A DNA stretch of 64,000 bases from Paenibacillus polymyxa M1 (GCF_000237325.1 NC_017542.1:611001-675000), one strand, 5' to 3'. Counted from the first letter of the stretch, positions 10,962 to 19,666 are shown. Notes: a model not told the origin generated them from the letters alone. Translations and numbers: made by a program.

Positions 10962-11975
10962 ATGTTGAATTTTGACGAACAGTTATTCCTTAAGCTTGTG
11001 GAGCAAGAGGGCCTGGCCTTTAGAGGACAAATTGAAGAGATTGTAGACGGGATTGCCAAGAAAGGGTACAGCAATATTTTTCTGATTGGTGCAGGTGGCA
11101 CAATTGCGATGATGTATCCTTATGAGTATATTCTGAAATCAAACTCGACCATTGATGTGCATGCGGCGATTGCCGCTGAGTTTATGGTGATGAACAACAG
11201 ACATTTCAGTAAGGATTCCGTATGTATTTTTACATCTGTGTCGGGAACCACGCAGGAGACCGTTGCGGCAGCCGAGTTCTGTAAGGAACGGGGAGCGACT
11301 ACGATTGCACTTGTGGCAGAAAGGGATACTCCATTAACTAAAATTGTAGATCACTGCATCACTACTGGCTCGGAGAAACATTCCTTCGATACATTCTTCA
11401 TGCTCCTGTACATGGTTGTGTTCCGGTTCATGTATAACAACAATGAGTTCCCTCAATATGAGCAGTTCACGAAGGAAGTTGCCTTATTGCCGCGTGCGAT
11501 TCTGGACGCAGTCAAGACCTTTGACCCTAAAGCGGAAGCTTTTGCAAAAGAACATAAAGATACTGACTATCATATGATGGTTGGCTCCGGCAACCTGTGG
11601 GGGAATACGTACTCCTACGCGATGTGTATCCTGGAAGAAATGCAGTGGATTCATGCGAAGTCGATTCATGCGGCGGAATTCTTCCATGGCACGCTTGAGC
11701 TTGTGGTTGAAGATACCAGTGTTATTTTGTTGAAAGGCGAAGATGAGACCAGACCTCTGATGGACCGAGTGGAGAGATTCGCCGAGAAGATTACGAAGAA
11801 ACTGACGATTATTGATACCAAAGACTTTGCCTTGGAAGGTATCAGCGAGGAATTCAGAAAGCATTTTGCCGTAAGTATCAACTGGTCTGTACTAAGCCGT
11901 ATCAGCGCCTACCTGGAGCGTGAGAGAAATCATCCGTTAACACTTAGAAGATACTATCGCCAAATGGAATATTAA
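10962..11975 (+). CDS. frlB: Fructoselysine-6-phosphate deglycase (SIS domain, FrlB-like)
   Basis: 337 residues, close to the 340 of E. coli FrlB. Two SIS modules are visible: the first with FLIGAGGTIAM and TSVSGTTQET, the second with MMVGSGNLWGNTYS and HAAEFFHGTLELV, where the glutamate and histidine correspond to catalytic residues of the family. The C-terminus ends in LRRYYRQMEY, like the RRYYGGLVEY ending I recall for E. coli FrlB. FrlB splits fructoselysine 6-phosphate into glucose 6-phosphate and lysine in the cytoplasm. AGGGAGGGAACGTAA precedes the ATG. Confidence 0.9.
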   Translation: MLNFDEQLFLKLVEQEGLAFRGQIEEIVDGIAKKGYSNIFLIGAGGTIAMMYPYEYILKSNSTIDVHAAIAAEFMVMNNRHFSKDSVCIFTSVSGTTQETVAAAEFCKERGATTIALVAERDTPLTKIVDHCITTGSEKHSFDTFFMLLYMVVFRFMYNNNEFPQYEQFTKEVALLPRAILDAVKTFDPKAEAFAKEHKDTDYHMMVGSGNLWGNTYSYAMCILEEMQWIHAKSIHAAEFFHGTLELVVEDTSVILLKGEDETRPLMDRVERFAEKITKKLTIIDTKDFALEGISEEFRKHFAVSINWSVLSRISAYLERERNHPLTLRRYYRQMEY

Positions 11976-12018
11976 GATACACAGTCTTTAGTTCATTCTA
12001 TATTGATGCATTTGATTT

Positions 12019-12039
12019 GAGCACTACTTTGTAGTGCTC
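12019..12039 (+). other. Intercistronic hairpin between frlB and frlD
   Basis: Perfect 9-bp stem GAGCACTAC/GTAGTGCTC with a 3-nt loop. The tail is only weakly T-rich (ATTCTTTA), so it may be a leaky terminator or an mRNA-stabilising hairpin that sets the ratio of FrlB to FrlD. Confidence 0.6.
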
Positions 12040-12070
12040 ATTCTTTAATAGCAGGGAAGGCGGGAGCAAG

Positions 12071-12853
12071 ATGAGAATCATTACAATCGGGGATAATTGC
12101 ATGGATGTCTATCAAGCAAGTGGAAAGGCTTATCCTGGAGGCAATCCGGTGAATGTGGCCGTCTATTTAACTGAAATGGGTGCAGAGACGGCGTATCTGG
12201 GCTGGGTGGGCACCGACATTTATGGGGAGATCATGATCCAGGCTATTCAGGACAAGGGTGTGGATACTTCCCGGATTTCAAAAAAGGACGGAAAAACAGC
12301 GGTAACTTACGTGGAGATGGTGGAGAATGACCGGAGGTTCGGCGATTACGATGAGGGAGTTATGGCACAATTTTTCCTTACAGCAGAAGAGCTCGATTTT
12401 GCTGGACATTATCAGCTTGTCCACTCGGGGATATGGGGTCATGCCGATGCGTACTTTCCTCTCTTTAAGGAAAAGGGCCTGATCACTTCCTTTGATTTCT
12501 CGGATCAGTTGCAGGATGATCGAGTACTGACGTTAACGCCCTATGTAGACTATCCATTCTTTTCGTACACTCAGGATGATGATTATATTCGCCAGCTCTT
12601 GGTAGAGGTCAAGCAAAGAGGAGCACAGATTGCTGTAGCTACCTTGGGAGAGAACGGTTCGCTTGCTTACGACGGGGAACAATTCTTTCCGCACGGCGTG
12701 GGTAAGGTGAACGTCGTAGATACGATGGGAGCTGGGGATTCCTTCATTGCCGGGTTTATTTACGGCCGATTGAAAGGGTTTTCAACGGAGAACTGCCTGG
12801 AGCTTGGGGCAATCACAGCTGGGAAGACGATAGGTTATTTCGGTGCATGGTGA
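12071..12853 (+). CDS. frlD: Fructoselysine 6-kinase (PfkB family, FrlD-like)
   Basis: 260 residues, same size as E. coli FrlD. The PfkB N-terminal signature is visible (YPGGNPVNVAVYLTEMGA) and the C-terminal ATP/anion-hole motif is DTMGAGDSFIAGF, with the catalytic Asp in GAGD near residue 224. It phosphorylates imported fructoselysine at C6 for FrlB. ATG at 12071 has GGGAAGGCGGGAG upstream. It lies in the operon between frlB and frlR. Confidence 0.9.
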   Translation: MRIITIGDNCMDVYQASGKAYPGGNPVNVAVYLTEMGAETAYLGWVGTDIYGEIMIQAIQDKGVDTSRISKKDGKTAVTYVEMVENDRRFGDYDEGVMAQFFLTAEELDFAGHYQLVHSGIWGHADAYFPLFKEKGLITSFDFSDQLQDDRVLTLTPYVDYPFFSYTQDDDYIRQLLVEVKQRGAQIAVATLGENGSLAYDGEQFFPHGVGKVNVVDTMGAGDSFIAGFIYGRLKGFSTENCLELGAITAGKTIGYFGAW

Positions 12854-12864
12854 CTGGAGATGAT

Positions 12865-12898
12865 CATCAATGTATAATACTTATTATAATCATTGATG
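12865..12898. promoter_or_regulatory. Inverted repeat before frlR
   Basis: Arms CATCAATG and CATTGATG are separated by an A/T-rich 18-bp centre containing TATAATAC and TTATTATAA, reminiscent of the other frl operator candidates. It could be an autoregulatory site or an mRNA hairpin. Confidence 0.45.
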
Positions 12899-12916
12899 GA
12901 TAAGGATGAATTTACC

Positions 12917-13645
12917 ATGAATTTGAATCCTTCAACCCCCCAGCCGCTGTACATGCAGATCAGGCAAATGTTGAAGAACGATATCCAGGACGGACGATAC
13001 AAACCGGATGAACAGATTCCAACGGAAGCAGAGCTCTGTGATACGTATAGTGTAAGCCGAATCACCATACGGAAAGCGATTGAGGAACTCGTGCGGGAAG
13101 GAACCCTGACGCGAATTCCTCGTAGAGGCACCTTTGTGGCCTCCAACAAATTTCATAATGAACTGTTATCCGTAAGCGGTTTCTCAGAGTTCAGCCACCA
13201 GCTGGGCATGATCCCAAACTCACGGATATTAAGGAGCGAAGTAATCCCGGCGTCTGAAGAGGTGGCTGTACATCTTCTTATTGAAGAAGGCAGCCCTGTG
13301 TTGGAGCTTGAACGGTTGATGTATGTAGATGACCGCCCGCTTTTCTATGATATAGCCCATTATTCACTCACCCGGTTTCCGGATTTAGAAAAGAAGATCG
13401 CAATGAAAGAATCGACTTACAAGATTCTGTCGGAGGATTATAACACCGAAATCGTGAGTAATGATAAGATCATTGATGTAATCGGTGCGACCAAAGATTA
13501 TGCGAAATTGCTTGAATGTGATATTGGAGCGAACTTGTTCCGGATATTGAAAATTGCTTTTGACGCAAACGATGAGCCTGTTCATCTCTCCACATTTATG
13601 TGTGAGACGAATCGGGTCAACCTGACGGTCCACCGGGCAAAATAG
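12917..13645 (+). CDS. frlR: GntR family regulator of the frl operon (FrlR-like, UTRA domain)
   Basis: About 242 residues. The N-terminal winged helix has PLYMQIRQMLKNDI and IPTEAELCDTYSVSRITIRK, with RRGTFVA at the wing. The C-terminal half (from about residue 85) is the UTRA ligand-binding fold of the HutC subfamily. As last gene of the frl operon it should repress the operon until a fructoselysine derivative binds. ATG at 12917 is preferred because TAAGGATG lies 9 bp upstream; TTG 12893 and ATG 12896 are in frame but lie within the inverted repeat. Confidence 0.9.
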   Translation: MNLNPSTPQPLYMQIRQMLKNDIQDGRYKPDEQIPTEAELCDTYSVSRITIRKAIEELVREGTLTRIPRRGTFVASNKFHNELLSVSGFSEFSHQLGMIPNSRILRSEVIPASEEVAVHLLIEEGSPVLELERLMYVDDRPLFYDIAHYSLTRFPDLEKKIAMKESTYKILSEDYNTEIVSNDKIIDVIGATKDYAKLLECDIGANLFRILKIAFDANDEPVHLSTFMCETNRVNLTVHRAK

Positions 13646-13770
13646 TTCATGCCCATCGGCATGGCCTATTCTCCAAAAGGATCTAGCATCGAAACGAGTA
13701 TACGGCTACTTCAGGACGTAGCTTGTTCATCAGCATTGCTTCTTTTACTTGGACCATGGAATCATGGGCT

Positions 13771-13800
13771 CTGCTGGCTAAGCGCCGGCAGGCCTTTTTT
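13771..13800 (+). terminator. Rho-independent terminator of the frl operon
   Basis: 8-bp stem CTGCTGGC/GCCGGCAG followed by six T, 125 bp after the frlR stop. The rest of 13646-13964 holds no other recognisable feature. Confidence 0.8.
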
Positions 13801-13964
13801 GTGTGTTGAAATACGAAATCATGTTTTTGTAAGATCGTTACGAGGGTGATCAGCATGTTAGATGGTAACGGCTGAAAGCTATAAATATTCCTGCGCATAG
13901 AATCGTATACTTCAACCATAATAAGACAGCCTGTTTATTCCAAACGTAAGAGGAGCGGATGAAT

Positions 13965-14615
13965 ATGAAAAATAAATGGTTACTGGCATTGTCGTTAACC
14001 TTGACGTTCGTTTTTAGCATGACTCCGGTAGTAGTCTCGCAAGCGAAGGCGGGTGAGGAAAAGGGTTTCACTTGCCTAAGTCCCAAAATGGTGCAACTGA
14101 AAGGAGATATGCAGAAGGTATGGATCGACCATACGATATGGACGAGAAGCTATATTGTCAGCGCCATATCTAATCGCCCGGACCAAAAGGACGTATTGGA
14201 CCGGCTTTTACGGAACCAGCAGGATATAGGCAATGTGATCAAGCCTTATTATGGGGAAGCTGCCGGTAATAAGCTGGCTGACCTTCTGAGAGAGCATATT
14301 CTGATCGCAGGAAAAATTGTAGCCGCTGCCAAAGCGGGCAATCAGGCGGATATGAAAAAGCTAGATGCGGATTGGCATGCAAACGCCGACGATATTGCCA
14401 AATTTTTAAGTGAAGCGAATCCGAACTGGCAGTTCAAAACACTACAAGATATGCTGTATACGCACCTTCAGTTGATTACGGAAATAGTCCTTAACTGTCT
14501 CAAAGGAGATTGGAAAGCAGATATTGCAGCAACCGATAAAAATGAGATCCATATGATTCACTTAGCGGACATCCTGACAGAAGGCATTGCCAAACAGTTC
14601 CCTGAAAAATTTTAA
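13965..14615 (+). CDS. Secreted helical protein of unknown function
   Basis: 216 residues with a clear signal peptide (KNKWLLALSLTLTFVFSM, cleavage probably near SQAKA). The mature part is predicted mostly helical with two similar halves: WIDHTIWTRSYIVSAISNRP...LREHILIAGKIV and a second half with MLYTHLQLITEIVLNCL. The repeated histidines on helices recall metal- or haem-binding four-helix bundles, but I cannot name a family. An ATG two codons earlier (13959) is also possible; 13965 has better spacing to AGGAG. It is a single gene with its own terminator. Confidence 0.8.
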   Translation: MKNKWLLALSLTLTFVFSMTPVVVSQAKAGEEKGFTCLSPKMVQLKGDMQKVWIDHTIWTRSYIVSAISNRPDQKDVLDRLLRNQQDIGNVIKPYYGEAAGNKLADLLREHILIAGKIVAAAKAGNQADMKKLDADWHANADDIAKFLSEANPNWQFKTLQDMLYTHLQLITEIVLNCLKGDWKADIAATDKNEIHMIHLADILTEGIAKQFPEKF

Positions 14616-14659
14616 GCGAGCGCTATAGACGCCGCAAAGCAGATTACAAAGGAAGAAAG

Positions 14660-14701
14660 CCCCTCTCGTTAATTACCTTGGAGGGGTTTTTCATTTTGTG
14701 A
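14660..14701 (+). terminator. Rho-independent terminator
   Basis: Stem CCCCTC/GAGGGG followed by five T, after the secreted helical protein. Confidence 0.75.
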
Positions 14702-14813
14702 GAGTTGGCTAGTCCGTGTACAATCTGCTGAGAAAATCTTGTTAGGACGATATTGCACGAGCTGGTCAATTGAGCCGCCGTGCCTGACTATCGAATCCCC
14801 AAAAAGCATAGTT

Positions 14814-14891
14814 TTACTACAACAATTAAAATCTAATGTCACGGATGTCGCCTACCTAGTAGGATTTAATGGTACAAGGCTACTTTATTGA
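14814..14891 (+). pseudogene. AraC-type HTH remnant
   Basis: The frame reads LKSNVTDVAYLVGFNGTRLL and then a stop. VTDVAYLVGFN is the canonical second helix-turn-helix of AraC regulators. No start codon and no upstream domain are present, so this is a relic of a decayed regulator. The remaining 14702-15082 holds nothing else recognisable. Confidence 0.5.
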
Positions 14892-15082
14892 TAAACTCCG
14901 AAATTCAATATTCTATTATTTTCGATAATATACTATTTGATGTTTTATTAGATACGAGTCTCAATAGCTCAATTTTCGGAATTAGATTCGTATGAGACGT
15001 GGAACTTTTATATTCATAATAACCTGGCATATCCCATATGACTAAGTAGGTGCTTTTTGGCTCACATAGAGGAGGGATATGA

Positions 15083-15898
15083 TTGGATGCATTCGTGGCG
15101 CGTTCATTAGATGAAATACGGTTTTGGTCGAGGATCATGAAGGAGCATTCCTTTTTTCTGGGGTTAGGTTTTAGAGCAGAAGATACTCAGCTTAAAACAG
15201 AAGCCAATCGGTTTTACTCCATTTTTGAGGATATTGAGAAAAGATCGTATGAATTTAAGACTGACACAGATCCTTATACAATTAGAGAGTTTAATACGGA
15301 AGTTCAGAATGCGGCGACGAATATTTGGGCATTTAAGAGAATGGTATTGGGCCTTATATTACAATGCAAACTTCCTGGGCAAACCAATTTTCCCTTACTG
15401 GTAGATCACGTAAGCCGGGAAGCAAATTACTTCAGAAATCGTTTAGGGGAACTCAATTCAGGAACGCTTGAACCCTTACCTGATGCTATTATTGACGAAA
15501 ATGTATTTTTCTTAAAGATTATGGCCGATCACGCAAAATTCATAGGCCATCTGCTAGATCCCTCCGAACGTAAACTGGTTGAACAAGCTAGGGAGTTTAG
15601 TAATGATTTTGATACACTGATGTTTCAAGCGATTGATTTAAGTTATATGCGCCCACAGTCGCAGACGGTTCCACTTCTGAGTCAATTTGTGGATGAAAAC
15701 CGTATCTCTGTGAAGTCCTTGCGAGATTTTAAGAAAACAGCGCGTGATTTGATCGACGAGTGTCGAATAAAAAGCATTATCCATCCTTTATTAGCTGATC
15801 ATGTATTTCGTGAGGCTGAGCGTTTCCTTTTTATTCTCGATATGTTTGATCAGTCCTTATCCGGTGTCAAGGTGAATAAGAATGAAATTATGCACTGA
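15083..15898 (+). CDS. DUF2935 domain-containing protein
   Basis: 271 residues made of two related helical halves of about 120 residues. The first has RSLDEIRFWSRIMKEHSFFL and DHVSREANYFRNRLGEL; the second has IIDENVFFLKIMADHAKFIG and DHVFREAERFLFILD. Histidine and glutamate recur at equivalent positions (EHSFF/DHAKF, DHVSREA/DHVFREA), consistent with a ferritin-like or haemerythrin-like metal-binding bundle. Function is unknown; the family is common in spore formers. TTG at 15083 is used because AGGAGGG lies 7-8 bp upstream. A long terminator follows. Confidence 0.88.
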   Translation: MDAFVARSLDEIRFWSRIMKEHSFFLGLGFRAEDTQLKTEANRFYSIFEDIEKRSYEFKTDTDPYTIREFNTEVQNAATNIWAFKRMVLGLILQCKLPGQTNFPLLVDHVSREANYFRNRLGELNSGTLEPLPDAIIDENVFFLKIMADHAKFIGHLLDPSERKLVEQAREFSNDFDTLMFQAIDLSYMRPQSQTVPLLSQFVDENRISVKSLRDFKKTARDLIDECRIKSIIHPLLADHVFREAERFLFILDMFDQSLSGVKVNKNEIMH

Positions 15899-15975
15899 GA
15901 TCCCCCTACAAAACGAATACAGTTTCTGTAAAATGTGCATTGGAAATAAAGTTTTAGATTGAGCAAAAAAATCAA

Positions 15976-16026
15976 ACAGCGGCGGACCAAGACTTAAAAA
16001 TAAAGTCTTAGACTGCCGCTGTTGTT
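15976..16026 (+). terminator. Rho-independent terminator
   Basis: Outer stem ACAGCGGC/GCCGCTGT and inner stem AAGACTT/AAGTCTT, followed by T-rich sequence. Confidence 0.85.
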
Positions 16027-16137
16027 ATTCCACTAACGTATTCTGTTAGGTTGTCCAATATTATTGGCTGCCGTTAATTCTGACTCCGATCCTCCGGTAT
16101 TTACTACACCTCTCGGCTCTACTAGCGTTCACTAAAC

Positions 16138-16680
16138 TTAGATATCCTCTGATGGATTTATAATCGCCAGAACCTGATGGTCCTCCCATTTTCCATTAAT
16201 TTTTACGTTGCTTCGAGAAATGCCTTCTTTGTGAAAGCCAGCCTTCTCAAGCACACGGATGGATCCTGGATTCCGAGGGGAGGCTTCTCCGACGATCCGA
16301 TGAAACTTTAGTTCATCGAAAGCGTAGCGAACCACCTGCTTCACCGCCTCCGTCATATAACCTTTGCCGTTATAAGCTTGGTCTAGGCTGTATCCGATCA
16401 TACAGCTCTGAAGGGGTCCCCTCACCACAAACGATAGACCTATGCTGCCTATAATCCGGTCGTCCTCCTTGTGGCATACCACGAAGGAATATTTCCGATC
16501 CTCCATCATGTCAGCCTTACTCTTAATAATCGTTTGGAGCTGGTGCTCCTCCGTATAGTGCTCTTCTTGGTGGTTTGGCGAAAACTTATCAAAGAACTCG
16601 CGATTGCGTCTGTACATCGCTGTCAATTCTGTGACGTCCACCTCTTCTGGGAATCGGACGTATACTTGCTGTTCCGACAT
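16138..16680 (-). CDS. GNAT N-acetyltransferase, RimJ/RimL type
   Basis: 180 residues. The acetyl-CoA motif region is GYSLDQAYNGKGYMTEAV and the C-terminal half has ASPRNPGSIRVLEKAGFHKEG, the standard RimJ/RimL pattern. The start is ATG 16680 with AAAGGA upstream; a longer frame runs back to 16797 through a serine tract that is only the translation of a DNA repeat. The acceptor may be a ribosomal protein N-terminus or a small molecule. A paralogue of the same subfamily lies at 38815-39402. Confidence 0.9.
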   Translation of the reverse strand: MSEQQVYVRFPEEVDVTELTAMYRRNREFFDKFSPNHQEEHYTEEHQLQTIIKSKADMMEDRKYSFVVCHKEDDRIIGSIGLSFVVRGPLQSCMIGYSLDQAYNGKGYMTEAVKQVVRYAFDELKFHRIVGEASPRNPGSIRVLEKAGFHKEGISRSNVKINGKWEDHQVLAIINPSEDI

Positions 16681-16729
16681 CTGCACCATCCTTTCATACG
16701 ATGATATTGAAGGAATTATATCACAGGAA

Positions 16730-16760
16730 GAGGATGAGGATGAGGATGAGGATGAGGATG
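16730..16760. repeat. GAGGAT hexanucleotide tandem repeat
   Basis: Five consecutive copies of GAGGAT plus one base, 50-80 bp upstream of the acetyltransferase start, in the position of its promoter or 5' leader. A repeat of this type can change copy number by slippage and so alter promoter spacing. Confidence 0.8.
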
Positions 16761-16878
16761 CAGAAACTGACTTGATGAGTGTGTGTATGAGAAGCATTTC
16801 TCTAAATTATAACCAAAAATATATAGCGAAATGATCATATTGGATATAGTATTTTCTAAAAAAGGGAGGCTGGAAAGT

Positions 16879-17056
16879 ATGAATAATGCTTACCAAGTGC
16901 TCGAGGAGCGTATATTCGAGCAGCACTGGTTGTATCCATTGAACTGTTCAACCGGTTATCCTTAGAAGTGGCGCTAAGTATAAATATATGTATCCGGAGG
17001 ATTTGTTTTACCATATTCAAACCTGTTTGGGGGAGCAACATGATAAGCATAGATAA
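16879..17056 (+). pseudogene. Possible frameshifted small gene
   Basis: ATG at 16879 has a strong site (GGGAGG) and opens a 28-residue frame (MNNAYQVLEERIFEQHWLYP...) ending in TAG at 16963. Immediately overlapping in another frame, 30 codons read RSGAKYKYMYPEDLFYHIQ... to a stop at 17054. Both parts look protein-like and could be one gene of about 60 codons split by an indel near 16963. The second part overlaps the start of the hydrolase gene. No family recognised. Confidence 0.35.
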
Positions 17057-17639
17057 AAAATCGGACACCCTAATTGTCGTGCTGCATGAGATTTATGGGA
17101 TTAACCAGCATATACAAAATTTTTGTAGTTTATTATCGGGTCAGGGTTATGACGTCATTTGTCCAAATTTAATAGGCAAAGAAACGCCTTTTGACTATTC
17201 GCAAGAGGAGGCGGCCTATGCCCATTTTATGGGGAGTGTAGGATTTGAACGCGCTTCCTATCATATCGAAAGTGTATTATTAAGTATTCGAGCTCGCTAT
17301 AAAAAGATATTTATCGTCGGATTTAGCATCGGGGCAACGATTGCCTGGTTGTGTAGCAAAGAAAAATATGCTGATGGAATCGTAGGATACTATGGCTCTC
17401 GTATTCGAAATTATTTGGAAATAACTCCACATTGTCCAACACTGCTTTTTTTCCCACAGGAAGAAAAATCATTTAATGTGGATGAGCTCATTTCAACTTT
17501 AGACAACTATAATATCCGGGTACATAAATTCAACGGACAGCACGGATTCAGTGACCCCTACTCTACCCGATATCACGTACACTCAGCGCAGCAATCATTT
17601 AACGAAATGGTAGAGCTCTTCAGGAAGGTTGATCAATAA
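17040..17639 (+). CDS. Dienelactone hydrolase-like alpha/beta hydrolase
   Basis: 199 residues. The beta-strand/oxyanion segment LIVVLHEIYGIN, the nucleophile elbow GFSIGA (Ser rather than the Cys of true dienelactone hydrolases) and the histidine in GQHGFSDPYS are all visible, and the acid is probably in the FFPQEEKSF region. The start is ATG 17040 with GGGGGAG upstream; an in-frame extension to 16968 lacks a ribosome site. Substrate unknown. The next gene starts about 120 bp downstream on the same strand. Confidence 0.85.
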   Translation: MISIDKKSDTLIVVLHEIYGINQHIQNFCSLLSGQGYDVICPNLIGKETPFDYSQEEAAYAHFMGSVGFERASYHIESVLLSIRARYKKIFIVGFSIGATIAWLCSKEKYADGIVGYYGSRIRNYLEITPHCPTLLFFPQEEKSFNVDELISTLDNYNIRVHKFNGQHGFSDPYSTRYHVHSAQQSFNEMVELFRKVDQ

Positions 17640-17757
17640 AAGCAGTCGTTTGCTTCTAGCCCACACCTTTTTCACTGTTCTGGGGAAACGCACAGTCATG
17701 ATGTGCCGATTAGTCATAGGTATATACATCATTGACTATGATGAAAAGGAGATGCAT

Positions 17758-18867
17758 GTGGCTGTGGCTACCTTTTATCAAGCTTTCAAGTTGAAGAGTC
17801 GGATTTGGCGAACGATGCTAAAGCGAAACGGAGTAACAGGGATTGGAGTAGGTTATGCTGATCCCAATAGACCGGCAAAGGGTGCGGCGATTGTGTTATA
17901 CACCTTGAGAAATCTTTCGGCTGTGTCGCAAACCAAATTACAAGCAGTAACCCAAAATATAAGTCGGGCTTCTGCGGTACCTATCCGAATTTTAGGTGTG
18001 GGTTCCTTCAAAAGGGAAGCGGCCACGCCTACCCAAACGAACCCTCGCCAAAGATGGCGCCCCGTGCCCGGTGCAGTCAGTGTAGGAACAACGGTTCCCA
18101 CCACTGCAGGAGGGACCGGAGGACTCATTGTTATTAAGAATAATACTTTGTTTATTTTGAGTAATGCCCATGTTCTAGTCCCAACGAATACAAGCCAATT
18201 TCACAATACCATTCAGCCTTCTCCGGCAGATGGGGGTAGAACGGCGGATCAGATCGGGAGAGCTTTTCAATTTGTCCCGCTTACCACGACAGGTGTTAAC
18301 TTTCAGGACTCTGCCATAGCTATTGCCAATTCAAATAGCCTGCTTAATCCGAGGTATCTGATTAACCAAAGTGGTGGTCTCATTACCGTACCTGGGCACT
18401 TATTGAGCTATCGTCTGGGGATGACGTTTAAAAGAATGGCTAAAACAAATGGCTTCGCCAGAGGAGTTGTGGAGGCGATTGGCGTGGAGCAAAGAGTGAG
18501 GGGCGATTCGGGAATCAAGACTTTCCGTGATCAAACCGTCATTCGTTTTACCCAGGGACGAACTGGGCCTGGAGATTCGGGTTCCGTATGGCTGAATGAC
18601 AGTAACGACCGGCTGAACAATTATGCAGCCGCGGTTCATTTTGCCGGATCTACCGATGGAACGCGCTCTGTATCTTTCCCAATTGAACGGGCGATGAGAA
18701 CCTATGGAACCTTGGTTGCCATTCCGGCTGCTGCTGGAGGATATAAGGCAGGTGTGGCAAAAGGAAAGGCTCCAAAAAACAATTATGCCTATGTCCGGCC
18801 ATTGACCAGAAAACAAAGGTCCTTGTCTCCGGTCATAACATCCAATACAGAACAAGAAAAGCATTAG
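17758..18867 (+). CDS. Chymotrypsin-like serine protease-fold protein
   Basis: About 369 residues. A triad is visible in the order His138 (SNAHVL), Asp184 (FQDSAIA) and Ser274 (GPGDSGS), which matches trypsin-like S1/S7 enzymes. No signal peptide or membrane segment is present, so it is probably cytoplasmic or exported by another route. The first 60 residues (GVTGIGVGYADPNRPAKGAA) form a separate small domain of the kind seen in bacterial proteins of unknown role with trypsin folds. GTG 17758 is chosen because AAGGAG lies 6 bp upstream; ATG 17752 is also in frame but abuts it. The C-terminal 50 residues are basic. Confidence 0.75.
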   Translation: MAVATFYQAFKLKSRIWRTMLKRNGVTGIGVGYADPNRPAKGAAIVLYTLRNLSAVSQTKLQAVTQNISRASAVPIRILGVGSFKREAATPTQTNPRQRWRPVPGAVSVGTTVPTTAGGTGGLIVIKNNTLFILSNAHVLVPTNTSQFHNTIQPSPADGGRTADQIGRAFQFVPLTTTGVNFQDSAIAIANSNSLLNPRYLINQSGGLITVPGHLLSYRLGMTFKRMAKTNGFARGVVEAIGVEQRVRGDSGIKTFRDQTVIRFTQGRTGPGDSGSVWLNDSNDRLNNYAAAVHFAGSTDGTRSVSFPIERAMRTYGTLVAIPAAAGGYKAGVAKGKAPKNNYAYVRPLTRKQRSLSPVITSNTEQEKH

Positions 18868-18878
18868 ACTATGGTTAT

Positions 18879-19568
18879 CTAGCCGATCTCTATCGAAAAC
18901 ACCTCTTTAAAACCTCTTTTACCCTCGGCTGTAATGCGTATCGCTCGGGTTGTGGGCAGATGCTCGACCCAATGTAATTCGAATAATCTGTCCAGAAGAG
19001 CACTTCCTAAAGCACCGGCAAGGTGATGGCGTCGTTCACTCCAATCCAGGCATTTATGTGAGAAGGAGCGACGCTTTTGTCTTGTGTTCTTGAGGTCTAT
19101 CTGAAAGTCAGCGAAGAAAATCTCTCCTTGTTGGGTAATATGAAGTCCGTCCTGATCCTCGGAAAGAATCCCCCTTTGAATGAAAAAACTCATGATTTGT
19201 ACGCCTAAATGACCCGCAACATGATCGTAGCAAGTTCTTGCCAACCGTATGGCCTCGTTTTCGGAGGCTTGTTTGAATGACTTGATTGGAACAGGTGGAG
19301 CTATGGATAAAAGTGACTCCATCACCTGGGCAACCTCGGGGTCTTGAATGCCATAGTAACGGTGCCGACCTTGTTTTTCTACGGTAACGACTTGTGCCTC
19401 GGTCATTTTAGCCAGATGGAAGCTGGCGGTTTGCGGTTTGATACCTGCCATATGGGCTAATTCACTTGCCGTGTGAAATCTGCCGTCTAATAGAGCGGTG
19501 AGAATGGCTGCACGGGAAGGCTCACTGACGAGAGAAGCAATCATGGCTACATTTGATTTGGTGCTCAT
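18879..19568 (-). CDS. ArsR-type helix-turn-helix transcriptional regulator
   Basis: 229 residues. The N-terminal winged helix (EPSRAAILTALLDGRFHTAS, then LAHMAGIKPQTASFHLAKM) is ArsR-like. The longer C-terminal region (from about residue 90) has a single cysteine (RTCYDH) and repeated basic segments. It is convergent with the protease gene and divergent from the flavin reductase gene at 19667, which is its likely target. A palindrome at 19613-19626 lies between the two starts. Confidence 0.88.
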   Translation of the reverse strand: MSTKSNVAMIASLVSEPSRAAILTALLDGRFHTASELAHMAGIKPQTASFHLAKMTEAQVVTVEKQGRHRYYGIQDPEVAQVMESLLSIAPPVPIKSFKQASENEAIRLARTCYDHVAGHLGVQIMSFFIQRGILSEDQDGLHITQQGEIFFADFQIDLKNTRQKRRSFSHKCLDWSERRHHLAGALGSALLDRLFELHWVEHLPTTRAIRITAEGKRGFKEVFSIEIG

Positions 19569-19612
19569 GGCACGGTTATCCCCCTTTGTAATCCATACTT
19601 CGATGAAGGTTG

Positions 19613-19626
19613 AAATGTTTACATTT
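19613..19626. promoter_or_regulatory. Candidate operator of the ArsR-type regulator
   Basis: Palindrome AAATGTTTACATTT (arms AAATGT/ACATTT) in the divergent intergenic region, 54 bp before the flavin reductase start. Confidence 0.5.
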
Positions 19627-19666
19627 TACAATAAGGAGGCAGATCTGAACAGAAGGAGAAGAGAAA

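Noticed and set aside
16730..16797. Poly-Ser N-terminus of the acetyltransferase
   Set aside because: It is the translation of the GAGGAT repeat; the true start at 16680 has a ribosome site.
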